Below the pieces are notes generated by a model. The model saw only the letters and a program-made list of their open reading frames with translations, did not search any database and was not told where the DNA came from. Below are positions 33,793 through 41,859 of a stretch of 64,000 nt of DNA, piece after piece. How positions within the stretch are numbered: the stretch's first letter is position 1; every line of letters starts with the position of its first letter. The DNA is taken from NCBI RefSeq assembly GCF_001277255.1, contig NZ_CP012264.1, forward strand, positions 744,001 through 808,000. Reading direction: 5' to 3'. Origin of the DNA: Cronobacter condimenti 1330. Lineage in GTDB: Bacteria > Pseudomonadota > Gammaproteobacteria > Enterobacterales > Enterobacteriaceae. The position numbers and the translations under genes are program-made.

Positions 33793-33809
33793 TAATATTC
33801 CCTATATTA
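33793..33809. promoter_or_regulatory. Palindrome between divergent sgrR and sgrS
   Basis: TAATAT-TCCCT-ATATTA is a 6-bp perfect inverted repeat with a 5-bp spacer, midway in the 67-bp divergent promoter region. It could be the SgrR operator or simply back-to-back -10-like sequences (TAATAT reads on both strands). Confidence 0.4.
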
Positions 33810-33826
33810 CGGCAATACTTCTCTTC

Positions 33827-34079
33827 GATGAAAGCGGAGGTGCTTATGAAAACGTCGTCAACCGGCAGGTTTTACCTGCGATATTTCAGTGCAATACCGC
33901 GTCTCTCTTGCTCATGGCTGGCCCGCCTGAGCAGCCAGACGCCGCAACGGATGCTGGATGATGTTATGCAATGGGAAGCGACTTTCCCTGTGACGTTTAA
34001 GCGCCGCTAAGCGGACATCACGTGTAACTGAGTATTGGTGCTTTTCACCCGCCAGCAGTGTGCTACTGCTGGCTTTTTT
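33827..34079 (+). ncRNA. sgrS: SgrS dual-function small RNA
   Basis: SgrS pairs with ptsG and other mRNAs with Hfq to stop sugar uptake during phosphosugar stress, and it also encodes SgrT. The 5' end is placed at GATGAAAGCGGAGG by likeness to the E. coli start GATGAAGCAAGGGGG. The pairing region GTGTAACTGAGTATTGGTG (34022-34040) differs from E. coli by one base (GTGTGACTG). The 3' end is the CACCC plus terminator hairpin GCCAGCAGT/ACTGCTGGC with six T (34051-34079), as Hfq-binding RNAs need. The total of about 253 nt is longer than E. coli's 227 because SgrT is longer. Confidence 0.88.
33846..34010 (+). CDS. sgrT: SgrT, glucose transport inhibitor peptide (diverged)
   Basis: SgrT is encoded inside SgrS and blocks glucose uptake through the PtsG transporter. 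The ATG at 33846 follows GGAGG with 5-nt spacing. The 54-residue product has an extra N-terminal MKTSSTG, then the family core RFYLRYFSA..P.L..SWLARL, the pattern QRMLDDVMQWE (E. coli: QRLTMLEGLMQWD) and a basic tail TFKRR. E. coli SgrT has 43 residues. Location and core match make the identity firm although overall likeness is low. Confidence 0.85.
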   Translation: MKTSSTGRFYLRYFSAIPRLSCSWLARLSSQTPQRMLDDVMQWEATFPVTFKRR

Positions 34080-34130
34080 CGTCTATGATGAACACGTTTC
34101 CGCCTGCCCCTACATGAAAGGATGCGCCTG

Positions 34131-35309
34131 ATGCTGTGGTTCCTTACGCCTGCAAGACGTCTCAATCTCGTTTATCTCGCCTTTATGATCGTCGCGTTTA
34201 TGATGGGCGTAGCGGGCGCGCTCCAGGCGCCGACACTGAGCCTGTTTCTGAGCCGCGAAGTTGGCGTGCCGCCGTTCTGGGTCGGGTTGTTCTATACCGT
34301 TAACGCCATCGCAGGGATTGTGGTCAGCCTGCTGCTGGCGAAGCGCTCCGATAGCCGCGGCGACCGACGCAAGCTGATCCTTTTTTGCTGTCTGATGGCG
34401 GTTGGAAACTGCGTGCTGTTCGCGTTTAACCGTCACTATCTGACGCTGATTACCGCAGGCGTGATGCTGGCGTCGCTGGCAAACACCGCGATGCCGCAGC
34501 TTTTCGCGCTGGCGCGCGAATATGCTGACAATTCTGCCCGCGAGGCGGTGATGTTCAGCTCCATGATGCGCGCGCAGCTGTCGCTCGCGTGGGTTATCGG
34601 GCCGCCGCTGTCGTTTATGCTGGCGCTGAATTTGGGCTTTACCGCCATGTTTCTGTTCGCCGGCGGGATCTTTCTTCTAAGCCTTGCGATTATCTTTTTC
34701 GCACTGCCGTCTGTTGCGCGTATTGAGCAGCCCGCTGATATGGCGCTGACGCAGGTAAGCGGCTGGAAAGACAAAAATGTGCGAATGCTGTTTATCGCCT
34801 CGGTGCTGATGTGGGCATGTAACACGATGTATATCATCGATATGCCGCTGTGGGTGAGTCAGGATTTAGCGCTGCCGGAGAGCCTCGCGGGCGTGCTGAT
34901 GGGCACCGCGGCCGGGCTTGAGATCCCGGCGATGCTGCTTGCCGGGTTTTACGTGAAGCGCGTCGGTAAAAAGCCGATGATGCTGCTCGCGGTGGGCGCG
35001 GGCGTGCTGTTCTACGCGGGGCTGAATCTCTTTCATAGCCGCGAGGCGCTGCTCGGGTTACAACTGTTTAACGCGGTGTTTATCGGGGTTATCGCCGGGA
35101 TTGGGATGATCTGGTTTCAGGATCTTATGCCTGGACGGGCCGGGTCTGCCACCACACTGTTTAGCAACAGTATCTGGACCGGGGTGATCCTGGCGGGCGT
35201 GGTGCAGGGGGCGCTGGTCGAAAGCGCCGGGCATTACGCGGTATATCCGGTGATCGCCGCAGTGGCGCTGGTGGCGCTGTGGTTAACGAGCCGCGTGAAG
35301 GATGTATAA
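34131..35309 (+). CDS. setA: Sugar efflux transporter SetA
   Basis: SetA is a major-facilitator exporter of glucose, lactose and analogues, lying downstream of sgrST in E. coli and part of the same stress response. The start at 34131 has AAAGGA at a good distance and gives 392 residues, the E. coli length; an ATG 9 bp earlier overlaps the Shine-Dalgarno. Twelve hydrophobic segments are seen, with FMMGVAGALQAPTLSLFLSREV in the first, the cytoplasmic LAKRSDSRGDRRK loop after the second, and LFALAREYADNSAREAVMFSS. Because SgrS ends with a terminator, setA probably depends on read-through. Confidence 0.96.
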   Translation: MLWFLTPARRLNLVYLAFMIVAFMMGVAGALQAPTLSLFLSREVGVPPFWVGLFYTVNAIAGIVVSLLLAKRSDSRGDRRKLILFCCLMAVGNCVLFAFNRHYLTLITAGVMLASLANTAMPQLFALAREYADNSAREAVMFSSMMRAQLSLAWVIGPPLSFMLALNLGFTAMFLFAGGIFLLSLAIIFFALPSVARIEQPADMALTQVSGWKDKNVRMLFIASVLMWACNTMYIIDMPLWVSQDLALPESLAGVLMGTAAGLEIPAMLLAGFYVKRVGKKPMMLLAVGAGVLFYAGLNLFHSREALLGLQLFNAVFIGVIAGIGMIWFQDLMPGRAGSATTLFSNSIWTGVILAGVVQGALVESAGHYAVYPVIAAVALVALWLTSRVKDV

Positions 35310-35335
35310 AAGCTGGCGTGAGGAAGAGTAAGAGA

Positions 35336-35362
35336 GGGCGGGTCAGCAACGCGTACCCGCCC
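35336..35362. terminator. Hairpin between convergent setA and leuD
   Basis: GGGCGGGT (35336-35343) and ACCCGCCC (35355-35362) form a perfect 8-bp stem with an 11-nt loop, 23 bp before the leuD stop and 26 bp after setA. There is no T-run, so termination would be weak or factor-dependent. Confidence 0.5.
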
Positions 35363-35385
35363 AGGCGTCAGAGAAGCCGTAAAAC

Positions 35386-35991
35386 TTACCCCATAAACGC
35401 CGGCTGATTTTTCTCATACGCGGCGATAGCGTCGTCGTGCTGCAACGTCAGGCCAATACTGTCCAGCCCGTTTAACATGCAGTGACGACGGAAGGCATCA
35501 ATGCTGAAGCTGTAAGACTTATCGCCCGCTTTAACTTCCTGCGCCTGCAGATCCACTTCAAAACGGATGCCCGGGTTTGCCTTCACCAGTGCGAACAGTT
35601 CATCAACCTCTTCATCGCTGAGTTTTACGGGCAGCAACTGATTATTAAAGCTGTTGCCGTAGAAAATGTCGGCGAAGCTTGGGGCGATCACCACTTTGAA
35701 ACCGTAATCGGTCAGCGCCCACGGCGCGTGCTCGCGCGAGGAGCCGCAGCCAAAGTTCTCTCGCGCCAGCAGGATCGATGCGCCCTGATATTGCGGGAAG
35801 TTCAGCACAAATTCCGGGTTCGGCACCTGGCCTTTGTCATCCAGAAAGCGCCAGTCGTTAAAGAGGTGTGCCCCAAAGCCGGTGCGGGTGACCTTTTGCA
35901 GAAACTGTTTTGGGATAATCGCATCGGTATCTACGTTTGCCGCATCCAGCGGAACCACCAGACCGGTGTGTTGGGTAAATTTCTCTGCCAT
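35386..35991 (-). CDS. leuD: 3-isopropylmalate dehydratase small subunit
   Basis: With LeuC it isomerises 2-isopropylmalate to 3-isopropylmalate in leucine synthesis. The 201 residues match E. coli LeuD. The swivel-domain signature is visible: DTDAIIPKQFLQ near the N-terminus, and LLARENFGCGSSREHAPWALTDYGFK in the middle, whose GSSREHA loop contacts substrate. It is the last gene of leuABCD, 10 bp after leuC. Confidence 0.98.
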   Translation of the reverse strand: MAEKFTQHTGLVVPLDAANVDTDAIIPKQFLQKVTRTGFGAHLFNDWRFLDDKGQVPNPEFVLNFPQYQGASILLARENFGCGSSREHAPWALTDYGFKVVIAPSFADIFYGNSFNNQLLPVKLSDEEVDELFALVKANPGIRFEVDLQAQEVKAGDKSYSFSIDAFRRHCMLNGLDSIGLTLQHDDAIAAYEKNQPAFMG

Positions 35992-36001
35992 GGTGTTCCC
36001 C

Positions 36002-37402
36002 TTATTTCAGGCTACGGATATCGGCGAAACGGCCGGTAACGGCGGCGGCGGCGGCCATCGCCGGGCTAACCAGATGCGTGCGCCCGCCGCGGCCCTGGCG
36101 GCCTTCAAAGTTACGGTTGCTGGTGGACGCACAGCGCTCGCCCGGGTTCAGGCGGTCGTTGTTCATCGCAAGGCACATAGAGCAGCCCGGCAGACGCCAT
36201 TCAAAACCCGCCTCAATGAAAATCTTGTCCAGCCCTTCGGCTTCGGCCTGCGCTTTCACCGGCCCGGAGCCCGGCACGACCAGCGCCTGAACGCCCGGCG
36301 CCACTTTACGACCGCGGGCGATGTCTGCCGCCGCACGCAAATCTTCAATACGCGAGTTCGTACAAGAGCCAATAAACACTTTATCGATAGCCACATCGGT
36401 CAGCGGCACGCCCGGTTTCAGGCCCATGTAGGCCAGCGCTTTTTCAGCGGAGGCGCGCTCGACCGGATCGGCGAAAGATGCCGGGTCGGGGATGGCATCG
36501 CTAACCGAAATAACCTGCCCTGGGTTGGTGCCCCAGGTCACCTGCGGAGCAATCTCTTCGGCATTCAGCGTGACGACGGCGTCAAACTGCGCGCCGTCGT
36601 CAGTTTTCAGGGTTTTCCAGTACGCTACCGCGTCATCAAAATCCTGGCCTTTCGGCGCGTGCAGGCGGCCTTTGACGTAATTAAAAGTGGTTTCGTCCGG
36701 CGCAACCAGGCCCGCTTTGGCGCCCATTTCAATCGCCATGTTGCACAGCGTCATGCGGCCTTCCATGCTGAGCGCGCGGATAGCGTCGCCGCAGAATTCC
36801 ACCACATAACCGGTACCGCCAGCGCTCCCGGTTTTCCCGATGATCGCAAGCACAATATCTTTAGCGGTAATGCCCGGTGCGGCGTTGCCTTTGACTTCGA
36901 TTTTCATGGTTTTGGCACGGCCCTGCTTGAGGGTTTGCGTCGCCAGCACGTGTTCGACTTCCGAGGTGCCGATACCAAACGCCAGCGCGCCAAACGCACC
37001 GTGGGTAGCGGTATGGGAGTCGCCGCAGACGATGGTCATGCCCGGCAGCGTAATGCCCTGTTCCGGCCCCATCACATGCACGATGCCCTGATACGGGTGA
37101 TTTAAATCGTACAGCTCCACGCCAAACTCGTTGCAGTTCTTAATCAGCTCCTGCATCTGGATGCGGGCCATTTCGCCGGACGCATTGATGTCTTTGGTTT
37201 GGGTAGAGACGTTGTGGTCCATTGTCGCGAAGGTTTTACGCGGCTGGCGGACCGGGCGGCCATGCGCACGCAAGCCATCGAAGGCCTGCGGGGAGGTCAC
37301 TTCATGCACCAGATGACGGTCGATATAGAGCAGCGGCGTTTCGTTCGGCGCTTCAAACACCACGTGAGCGTCAAACAGCTTCTGGTATAAGGTCTTTGCC
37401 AT
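36002..37402 (-). CDS. leuC: 3-isopropylmalate dehydratase large subunit
   Basis: LeuC carries the [4Fe-4S] cluster of isopropylmalate isomerase. The 466-residue, aconitase-family protein shows IDRHLVHEVTSPQAF, the MVFGDSHTATHGAFGALAFGIG-type block (here IVCGDSHTATHG), and the three cluster cysteines in VFIGSCTNSRIEDL and CSMCLAMN. It lies 2 bp after leuB and 10 bp before leuD, within one operon. Confidence 0.98.
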   Translation of the reverse strand: MAKTLYQKLFDAHVVFEAPNETPLLYIDRHLVHEVTSPQAFDGLRAHGRPVRQPRKTFATMDHNVSTQTKDINASGEMARIQMQELIKNCNEFGVELYDLNHPYQGIVHVMGPEQGITLPGMTIVCGDSHTATHGAFGALAFGIGTSEVEHVLATQTLKQGRAKTMKIEVKGNAAPGITAKDIVLAIIGKTGSAGGTGYVVEFCGDAIRALSMEGRMTLCNMAIEMGAKAGLVAPDETTFNYVKGRLHAPKGQDFDDAVAYWKTLKTDDGAQFDAVVTLNAEEIAPQVTWGTNPGQVISVSDAIPDPASFADPVERASAEKALAYMGLKPGVPLTDVAIDKVFIGSCTNSRIEDLRAAADIARGRKVAPGVQALVVPGSGPVKAQAEAEGLDKIFIEAGFEWRLPGCSMCLAMNNDRLNPGERCASTSNRNFEGRQGRGGRTHLVSPAMAAAAAVTGRFADIRSLK

Positions 37403-37404
37403 GG

Positions 37405-38496
37405 TTACACCCCTTCGGCCACATAGCGGGCAATGATATCGCCCATTTCATCGGTGCTGACAGCCTGACCGCCGCGGGCCAGGTCGCCGGTACGTACGCC
37501 TTCTTCCAGCGCGCGGTTAATCGCCGCTTCAATCGCTGTCGCCGCGTCGTCAGCTTCCAGGCTGTAGCGCAGCAGCAACGAGAGCGACAGGATCTGCGCA
37601 ATCGGGTTAGCAATGTTTTTTCCCGCAATATCTGGCGCCGAGCCGCCTGCCGGCTCATACAGGCCAAAACCCTGTTCGTTGAGGCTTGCTGACGGCAGCA
37701 TTCCCATCGAGCCTGTGATCATCGCGCATTCATCAGAGAGAATATCGCCAAAGAGATTCGAGCAGAGCAGTACGTCAAACTGCGAAGGGTCTTTAATCAG
37801 CTGCATGGTCGCGTTATCGATATACATATGCGCCAGCTCGACATCCGGATATTCCTGGCCGATTTCATTAACGATTTCACGCCATAACAGCGACGTTTGC
37901 AGCACGTTCGCTTTATCGACAGAAGTGACTTTATTACGGCGTTTCCGTGCTGATTCAAACGCGATGCGGGCGATACGCTCTATCTCGAAACGGTGGTAGA
38001 TCTCGGTATCGTACGCTTTTTCATGCATACCGCTGCCGTCGCGGCCTTTCGGCTGACCGAAGTAAATCCCGCCGGTCAGCTCGCGCACGCAAAGGATATC
38101 GAACCCGTTGGCGGCGATATCCGCACGCAGCGGGCAAAACTCTTCCAGACCGGCATAGAGCTTCGCCGGACGCAGATTGCTGAAGAGCTTAAAGTGTTTA
38201 CGCAGCGGCAACAGCGCGCCGCGCTCCGGCTGCTGTGCCGGGGGCAGGTTTTCCCATTTCGGGCCGCCGACCGAGCCGAACAGAATGGCGTCCGCCTGCT
38301 CACAGCCTTCGACCGTCGCCTGCGGCAGCGGATTGCCGTGACGGTCAATGGCGATACCGCCAACGTCATAGTGGCTGGTGGTGATACGCATATCAAAACG
38401 GCCACGAACTGCATCCAGTACTTTCAGGGCTTGCGCCATGACTTCCGGGCCAATACCGTCGCCCGGCAAAACTGCAATATGATAATTTTTAGACAT
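37405..38496 (-). CDS. leuB: 3-isopropylmalate dehydrogenase
   Basis: LeuB oxidatively decarboxylates 3-isopropylmalate with NAD to 2-oxoisocaproate, the third step to leucine. I use the ATG at 38496 (MSKNYHIAVLPGDGIGPEV), giving 363 residues as in E. coli; this ATG overlaps the leuA TGA as TGATG-type coupling. Motifs: GDGIGPEV, LRKHFKLFSNLRPAKLY, the catalytic Tyr in RELTGGIYFGQPKGR, Lys in DKANVL, and NLFGDILSDE for Mg2+. Confidence 0.98.
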   Translation of the reverse strand: MSKNYHIAVLPGDGIGPEVMAQALKVLDAVRGRFDMRITTSHYDVGGIAIDRHGNPLPQATVEGCEQADAILFGSVGGPKWENLPPAQQPERGALLPLRKHFKLFSNLRPAKLYAGLEEFCPLRADIAANGFDILCVRELTGGIYFGQPKGRDGSGMHEKAYDTEIYHRFEIERIARIAFESARKRRNKVTSVDKANVLQTSLLWREIVNEIGQEYPDVELAHMYIDNATMQLIKDPSQFDVLLCSNLFGDILSDECAMITGSMGMLPSASLNEQGFGLYEPAGGSAPDIAGKNIANPIAQILSLSLLLRYSLEADDAATAIEAAINRALEEGVRTGDLARGGQAVSTDEMGDIIARYVAEGV

Positions 38497-40067
38497 CACA
38501 CGGTTTCCTGATTGTGTTCTTTATTCTGTGCTTTGCGTTGCAATTCTTTTTCGACTTCACCGGCGCGCCAGATGTTGTTCAGCACGTTGATCATCGCGCG
38601 GGCGGAGGATTCGACGATATCCGTGGTCAGGCCCACGCCATGGAAATGACGGCCGTTATAGCTCACCACAATATCCACCTGGCCCAGCGCGTTTTTGCCG
38701 TGGCCTTTGGCGCCTAACTGATATTTGACCAGCTCGATGTCGTAGTCGGTAATGCGGTTGATGGCCTGATAGACCGCGTCGACCGGACCGTTGCCGTTCG
38801 CGGCTTCGGCTTTGATCTCATCGCCGCAGGCGAGTTTCACCGAGGCCGTAGCCATCGCGCTGGAGCCCGACTGCACGCTGAAGTATTCCAGACGGAAATG
38901 CTCCGGTTCTTCCTGCTGTTTATTGATAAAGGCCAGTGCTTCCAGGTCGTAATCAAACACCTGGCCTTTTTTGTCCGCCAGCTTCAGGAAGGCGTCGTAC
39001 AGGTTGTCCAGGTTGTAGTCGCTTTCCTGATACCCCATCTCTTCCATACGATGCTTCACGGCAGCACGGCCGGAGCGGGATGTCAGGTTCAACTGAACCT
39101 GATTCAGGCCGATGGATTCCGGCGTCATGATTTCGTAGTTTTCACGGTTTTTCAGTACGCCATCCTGATGGATGCCCGACGAGTGGGCGAAGGCGCCGGT
39201 ACCGACCACCGCTTTATTCGCCGGGATCGGCATGTTGCAGATCTGGCTGACGGTTTGACTGGTGCGCCAGATCTCCTGATGGTTAACCGTGGTATGGACG
39301 TTCAACAGGCTCTGGCGCAGCTTGATCGCCATAATGACTTCTTCCAGCGCGCAGTTGCCCGCGCGTTCGCCGATGCCGTTCAGCGTGCCTTCAACCTGAC
39401 GTGCGCCCGCGTTAACGGCGGCCATCGCGTTGCCGACCGCCATGCCCAAATCATCGTGGGTATGGACGGAAATAATCGCTTTGTCGATATTCGGCACGCG
39501 CTCATACAGGCCGCTAATAATGTTGCTGAATTCGAAGGGCAGGGTGTAACCAACGGTGTCAGGAATATTAATCGTGGTGGCGCCTGCATTGATGGCGGCC
39601 TCCACGACGCGCGCCAGATCGTCGATAGGCGTGCGGCCTGCGTCTTCACAGGAGAACTCGACGTCGTCGGTATAGTTACGGGCGCGTTTTACCATGTAGA
39701 CGGCACGCTCAATGACTTCATCGAGCGTACTGCGCAGTTTGGTGGCGATGTGCATCGGCGAGGTGGCGATAAAGGTGTGAATACGAAACGCCTCGGCGAC
39801 TTTCAGGGATTCAGCGGCGACATCGATATCTTTTTCGACGCAGCGGGCCAGGGCGCAGACGCGGCTGTTTTTCACCTGGCGAGCAATGGTCTGTACTGAC
39901 TCGAAATCGCCCGGCGAAGAAACCGGAAACCCGACCTCCATAACATCAACACGCATACGCTCAAGCGCCAGCGCGATTTGCAGCTTTTCCTTAACGCTCA
40001 GGCTTGCCTGCAGCGCCTGCTCACCGTCACGCAATGTGGTATCAAAGATAATGACTTGCTGGCTCAT
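38496..40067 (-). CDS. leuA: 2-isopropylmalate synthase
   Basis: LeuA condenses acetyl-CoA with 2-oxoisovalerate, the committed and leucine-inhibited step. The start at 40067 (MSQQVIIFDTTLRDGEQ) gives 523 residues, the E. coli length; 14 in-frame codons upstream belong to the leader. The TIM barrel shows FDTTLRDGEQALQAS and the metal histidines in ISVHTHDDLG. The C-terminal regulatory LeuA domain (about residue 390 on; VKLACGDEIKAEAANGNGPVDA) binds leucine. It is the first structural gene, preceded by the leuL attenuator. Confidence 0.98.
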   Translation of the reverse strand: MSQQVIIFDTTLRDGEQALQASLSVKEKLQIALALERMRVDVMEVGFPVSSPGDFESVQTIARQVKNSRVCALARCVEKDIDVAAESLKVAEAFRIHTFIATSPMHIATKLRSTLDEVIERAVYMVKRARNYTDDVEFSCEDAGRTPIDDLARVVEAAINAGATTINIPDTVGYTLPFEFSNIISGLYERVPNIDKAIISVHTHDDLGMAVGNAMAAVNAGARQVEGTLNGIGERAGNCALEEVIMAIKLRQSLLNVHTTVNHQEIWRTSQTVSQICNMPIPANKAVVGTGAFAHSSGIHQDGVLKNRENYEIMTPESIGLNQVQLNLTSRSGRAAVKHRMEEMGYQESDYNLDNLYDAFLKLADKKGQVFDYDLEALAFINKQQEEPEHFRLEYFSVQSGSSAMATASVKLACGDEIKAEAANGNGPVDAVYQAINRITDYDIELVKYQLGAKGHGKNALGQVDIVVSYNGRHFHGVGLTTDIVESSARAMINVLNNIWRAGEVEKELQRKAQNKEHNQETV

Positions 40068-40109
40068 GGTTGGTGTCCTTATTTGTCCTGGGGCGCCTTG
40101 CGTGAGCAT

Positions 40110-40134
40110 AAAAAAACCCGCGCAGTGGCGCGGG
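40110..40134 (-). terminator. leu operon attenuator terminator
   Basis: Read leftward, CCCGCGC (40134-40128) and GCGCGGG (40123-40117) form a stem with loop CACT, followed by seven U. It sits between leuL and leuA. In enteric bacteria it forms when leucyl-tRNA is plentiful and the leader is translated without pausing. Confidence 0.9.
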
Positions 40135-40165
40135 TTTTCGTATTTCTGATGACCTGACTCAAGCG

Positions 40166-40252
40166 TTATCGCCGGACGTCGCGCACCAGTCTACCGCGCA
40201 CTGAAGATGCGTTTAGTAGTAGTAGACCAGCCAGACGAACGATGCGAATCAT
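40166..40252 (-). CDS. leuL: leu operon leader peptide
   Basis: This 28-codon reading frame translates as MIRIVRLAGLLLLNASSVRG followed by RLVRDVRR, clearly akin to E. coli LeuL (also 28 residues, with four consecutive leucines and NASS). All four consecutive leucines are CTA, a rare codon, so ribosomes stall when charged leucine tRNA is short. Stalling favours the antiterminator and lets transcription reach leuABCD. The terminator lies 31 bp beyond the stop codon. Confidence 0.92.
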   Translation of the reverse strand: MIRIVRLAGLLLLNASSVRGRLVRDVRR

Positions 40253-40289
40253 GAATCATGTCCCGAATAAATGCGTTAACAGGCTTTTA

Positions 40290-40318
40290 GTGGTACTTGA
40301 TACCTCTACCCATGTCAA
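40290..40318 (-). promoter_or_regulatory. leuABCD promoter
   Basis: Read leftward, TTGACA (40318-40313) is a perfect -35 box. After 17 bp comes TACCAC (40295-40290) at the place of the weak E. coli -10 (TAACTC), followed by the shared CTAAAAGC. leuL starts about 38 bp further on. Confidence 0.7.
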
Positions 40319-40867
40319 CCCCCTGTCCGTAATTCTACAGTTAACGCAACGGCGCGACGTCAGAGGCGCATTTAGTGGATTATGCTGAGTAATCGCTCTT
40401 ATATAAAAGATATGGATAAGTTAAGCGAAGCGTAAGTATTGACGCACAGACGTTGCGCATTTTTAGCCTCTTCTGGTCGTTTTTATCGCGGTAAATTATT
40501 TACCATATCAATTGATTAAAGCCGTTGAAGGTTTATTGACGTCTTTTGGCGCCGCTGATTTTAAAAAGCAGATCATCATTTGCGAACAAAGTGAAGCATT
40601 TACTAACGCTTAATTCATAATTCATAAAGTGAATTATTGTTTATTCGTGTTTTTTATGATTTGATCACGCCGTGATGAGAAAGACATGATAAACAAAGTC
40701 CAGAAGTATCAGGAGAATTAATTTATTGTCTATTAATGATCTTTTATTACGAAACAGTAGGGATTTATGATTTTTTGAACCTCCTCTTTTGCCTGAGATT
40801 GCTACATGATAAACGGAATGTTTTGGGTAATGCATGCAAAGGGAATAATGTATCAGTGGAGTAAATG
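40319..40867. promoter_or_regulatory. AT-rich leuA-leuO intergenic region
   Basis: About 550 bp without a credible gene, much richer in A and T than its surroundings, with long T- and A-rich stretches from 40480 to 40800 and short repeats such as TTCATAATTCATAA (about 40613-40626). In E. coli and Salmonella this is the H-NS-silenced control region of leuO, where LeuO itself and the leu promoter act as antagonists. A short open frame on the minus strand here is AT-rich noise. Confidence 0.6.
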
Positions 40868-41812
40868 ATGTCTGATGATCATATTGAACATTCACCCGTA
40901 TCCGAAGGGCTGAAACCTCAATTACGCACGGTCGATCTCAATTTATTGACGGTTTTTGATGCGGTAATGCAGGAACAAAATATTACCCGCGCCGCACACA
41001 TGCTGGGGATGTCTCAGCCTGCCGTCAGCAACGCCGTGGCGCGCCTTAAAGTGATGTTTAATGACGAATTATTTGTGCGTTATGGACGCGGTATTCAGCC
41101 GACAGTCCGGGCATGCCAGCTGTTCGGGTCGATTCGTCAGGCGCTTCAGTTGGTGCAAAACGAGCTGCCTGGCTCTGGCTTTGAACCGCTCAGCAGCGAA
41201 AGGCTCTTTAACCTTTGCGTATGCAGCCCGCTGGATAATCTGCTGACGTCGATTATTTATAACAGCGTAATGAATATTGCGCCCAATATTCATTTGGTAT
41301 TTAAATCTTCGCTCAATCAGAATATTGAACACCAGTTGCGTTATCAGGAGACGGAATTTGTTATCGGCTATGATGAATTTCGCCGCCCGGAATTTACCTG
41401 CGTTCCCCTCTTCAAAGATGAAATGGTATTGGTGAGCAGCCAAAGCCATCCGCGGAAAGATAATCTGTTACGCGAAAGCGAAGTATTTAAAGAACAGCAT
41501 GCCGTTGTGGCGTTAGACCGCTTTAGTTCTTTTAGCCTGCCGTGGTATGACACGCCGGAAAAACAATCCGCGATCGCGTATCAGGGAATGGCAATGACCA
41601 GCGTATTAAATGTCGTGTCGCGCACCAACCTGATTACCATCGCGCCGCGCTGGCTGGCACAGGATTATGAACAGACGCTGCAACTGCAAATCATGCCGCT
41701 GCCGTTCAAATTAAACAGCCGCACCTGTTATCTCTCCTGGCATGAAGCCGCCGGGCGCGATAAGGGCCATCAGTGGATGGAAGAGTTATTATCAAACGTG
41801 TGTCGGCGATAA
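40868..41812 (+). CDS. leuO: LysR-type global regulator LeuO
   Basis: LeuO is an H-NS antagonist that activates many silent stress and CRISPR/cas genes in enteric bacteria. I prefer the second of two adjacent ATGs (40868), 6 bp after GGAG, giving 314 residues as in E. coli. The N-terminal helix-turn-helix is almost unchanged (FDAVMQEQNITRAAHMLGMSQPAVSNAVARLKVMFND). The effector domain is more diverged, but the C-terminus SRTCYLSWHEAAGRDKGHQWMEE is again conserved. The long AT-rich upstream region fits H-NS silencing. Confidence 0.96.
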   Translation: MSDDHIEHSPVSEGLKPQLRTVDLNLLTVFDAVMQEQNITRAAHMLGMSQPAVSNAVARLKVMFNDELFVRYGRGIQPTVRACQLFGSIRQALQLVQNELPGSGFEPLSSERLFNLCVCSPLDNLLTSIIYNSVMNIAPNIHLVFKSSLNQNIEHQLRYQETEFVIGYDEFRRPEFTCVPLFKDEMVLVSSQSHPRKDNLLRESEVFKEQHAVVALDRFSSFSLPWYDTPEKQSAIAYQGMAMTSVLNVVSRTNLITIAPRWLAQDYEQTLQLQIMPLPFKLNSRTCYLSWHEAAGRDKGHQWMEELLSNVCRR

Positions 41813-41829
41813 ATGCTGTTATCCGATAT

Positions 41830-41859
41830 CGGGCGGCGTTGACCGCCCGTTTTTCTTTT
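41830..41859 (+). terminator. Rho-independent terminator after leuO
   Basis: CGGGCGG (41830-41836) and CCGCCCG (41843-41849) form a 7-bp stem with a 6-nt loop, followed by TTTTCTTTTT. Confidence 0.92.

Noticed and set aside
35834..37105. 423-codon open frame on the plus strand
   Set aside because: Antisense to leuC and the start of leuD, both unambiguous. No start context and low-complexity composition.
38898..39899. 333-codon open frame on the plus strand
   Set aside because: Antisense to leuA; a product of codon bias.
40068..40109. N-terminal extension of leuA
   Set aside because: These codons lie in the leader immediately after the attenuator. The family start is at 40067.
40665..40895. 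76-codon frame on the minus strand upstream of leuO
   Set aside because: AT-rich, overlaps the leuO start, no recognised product or ribosome-binding site.
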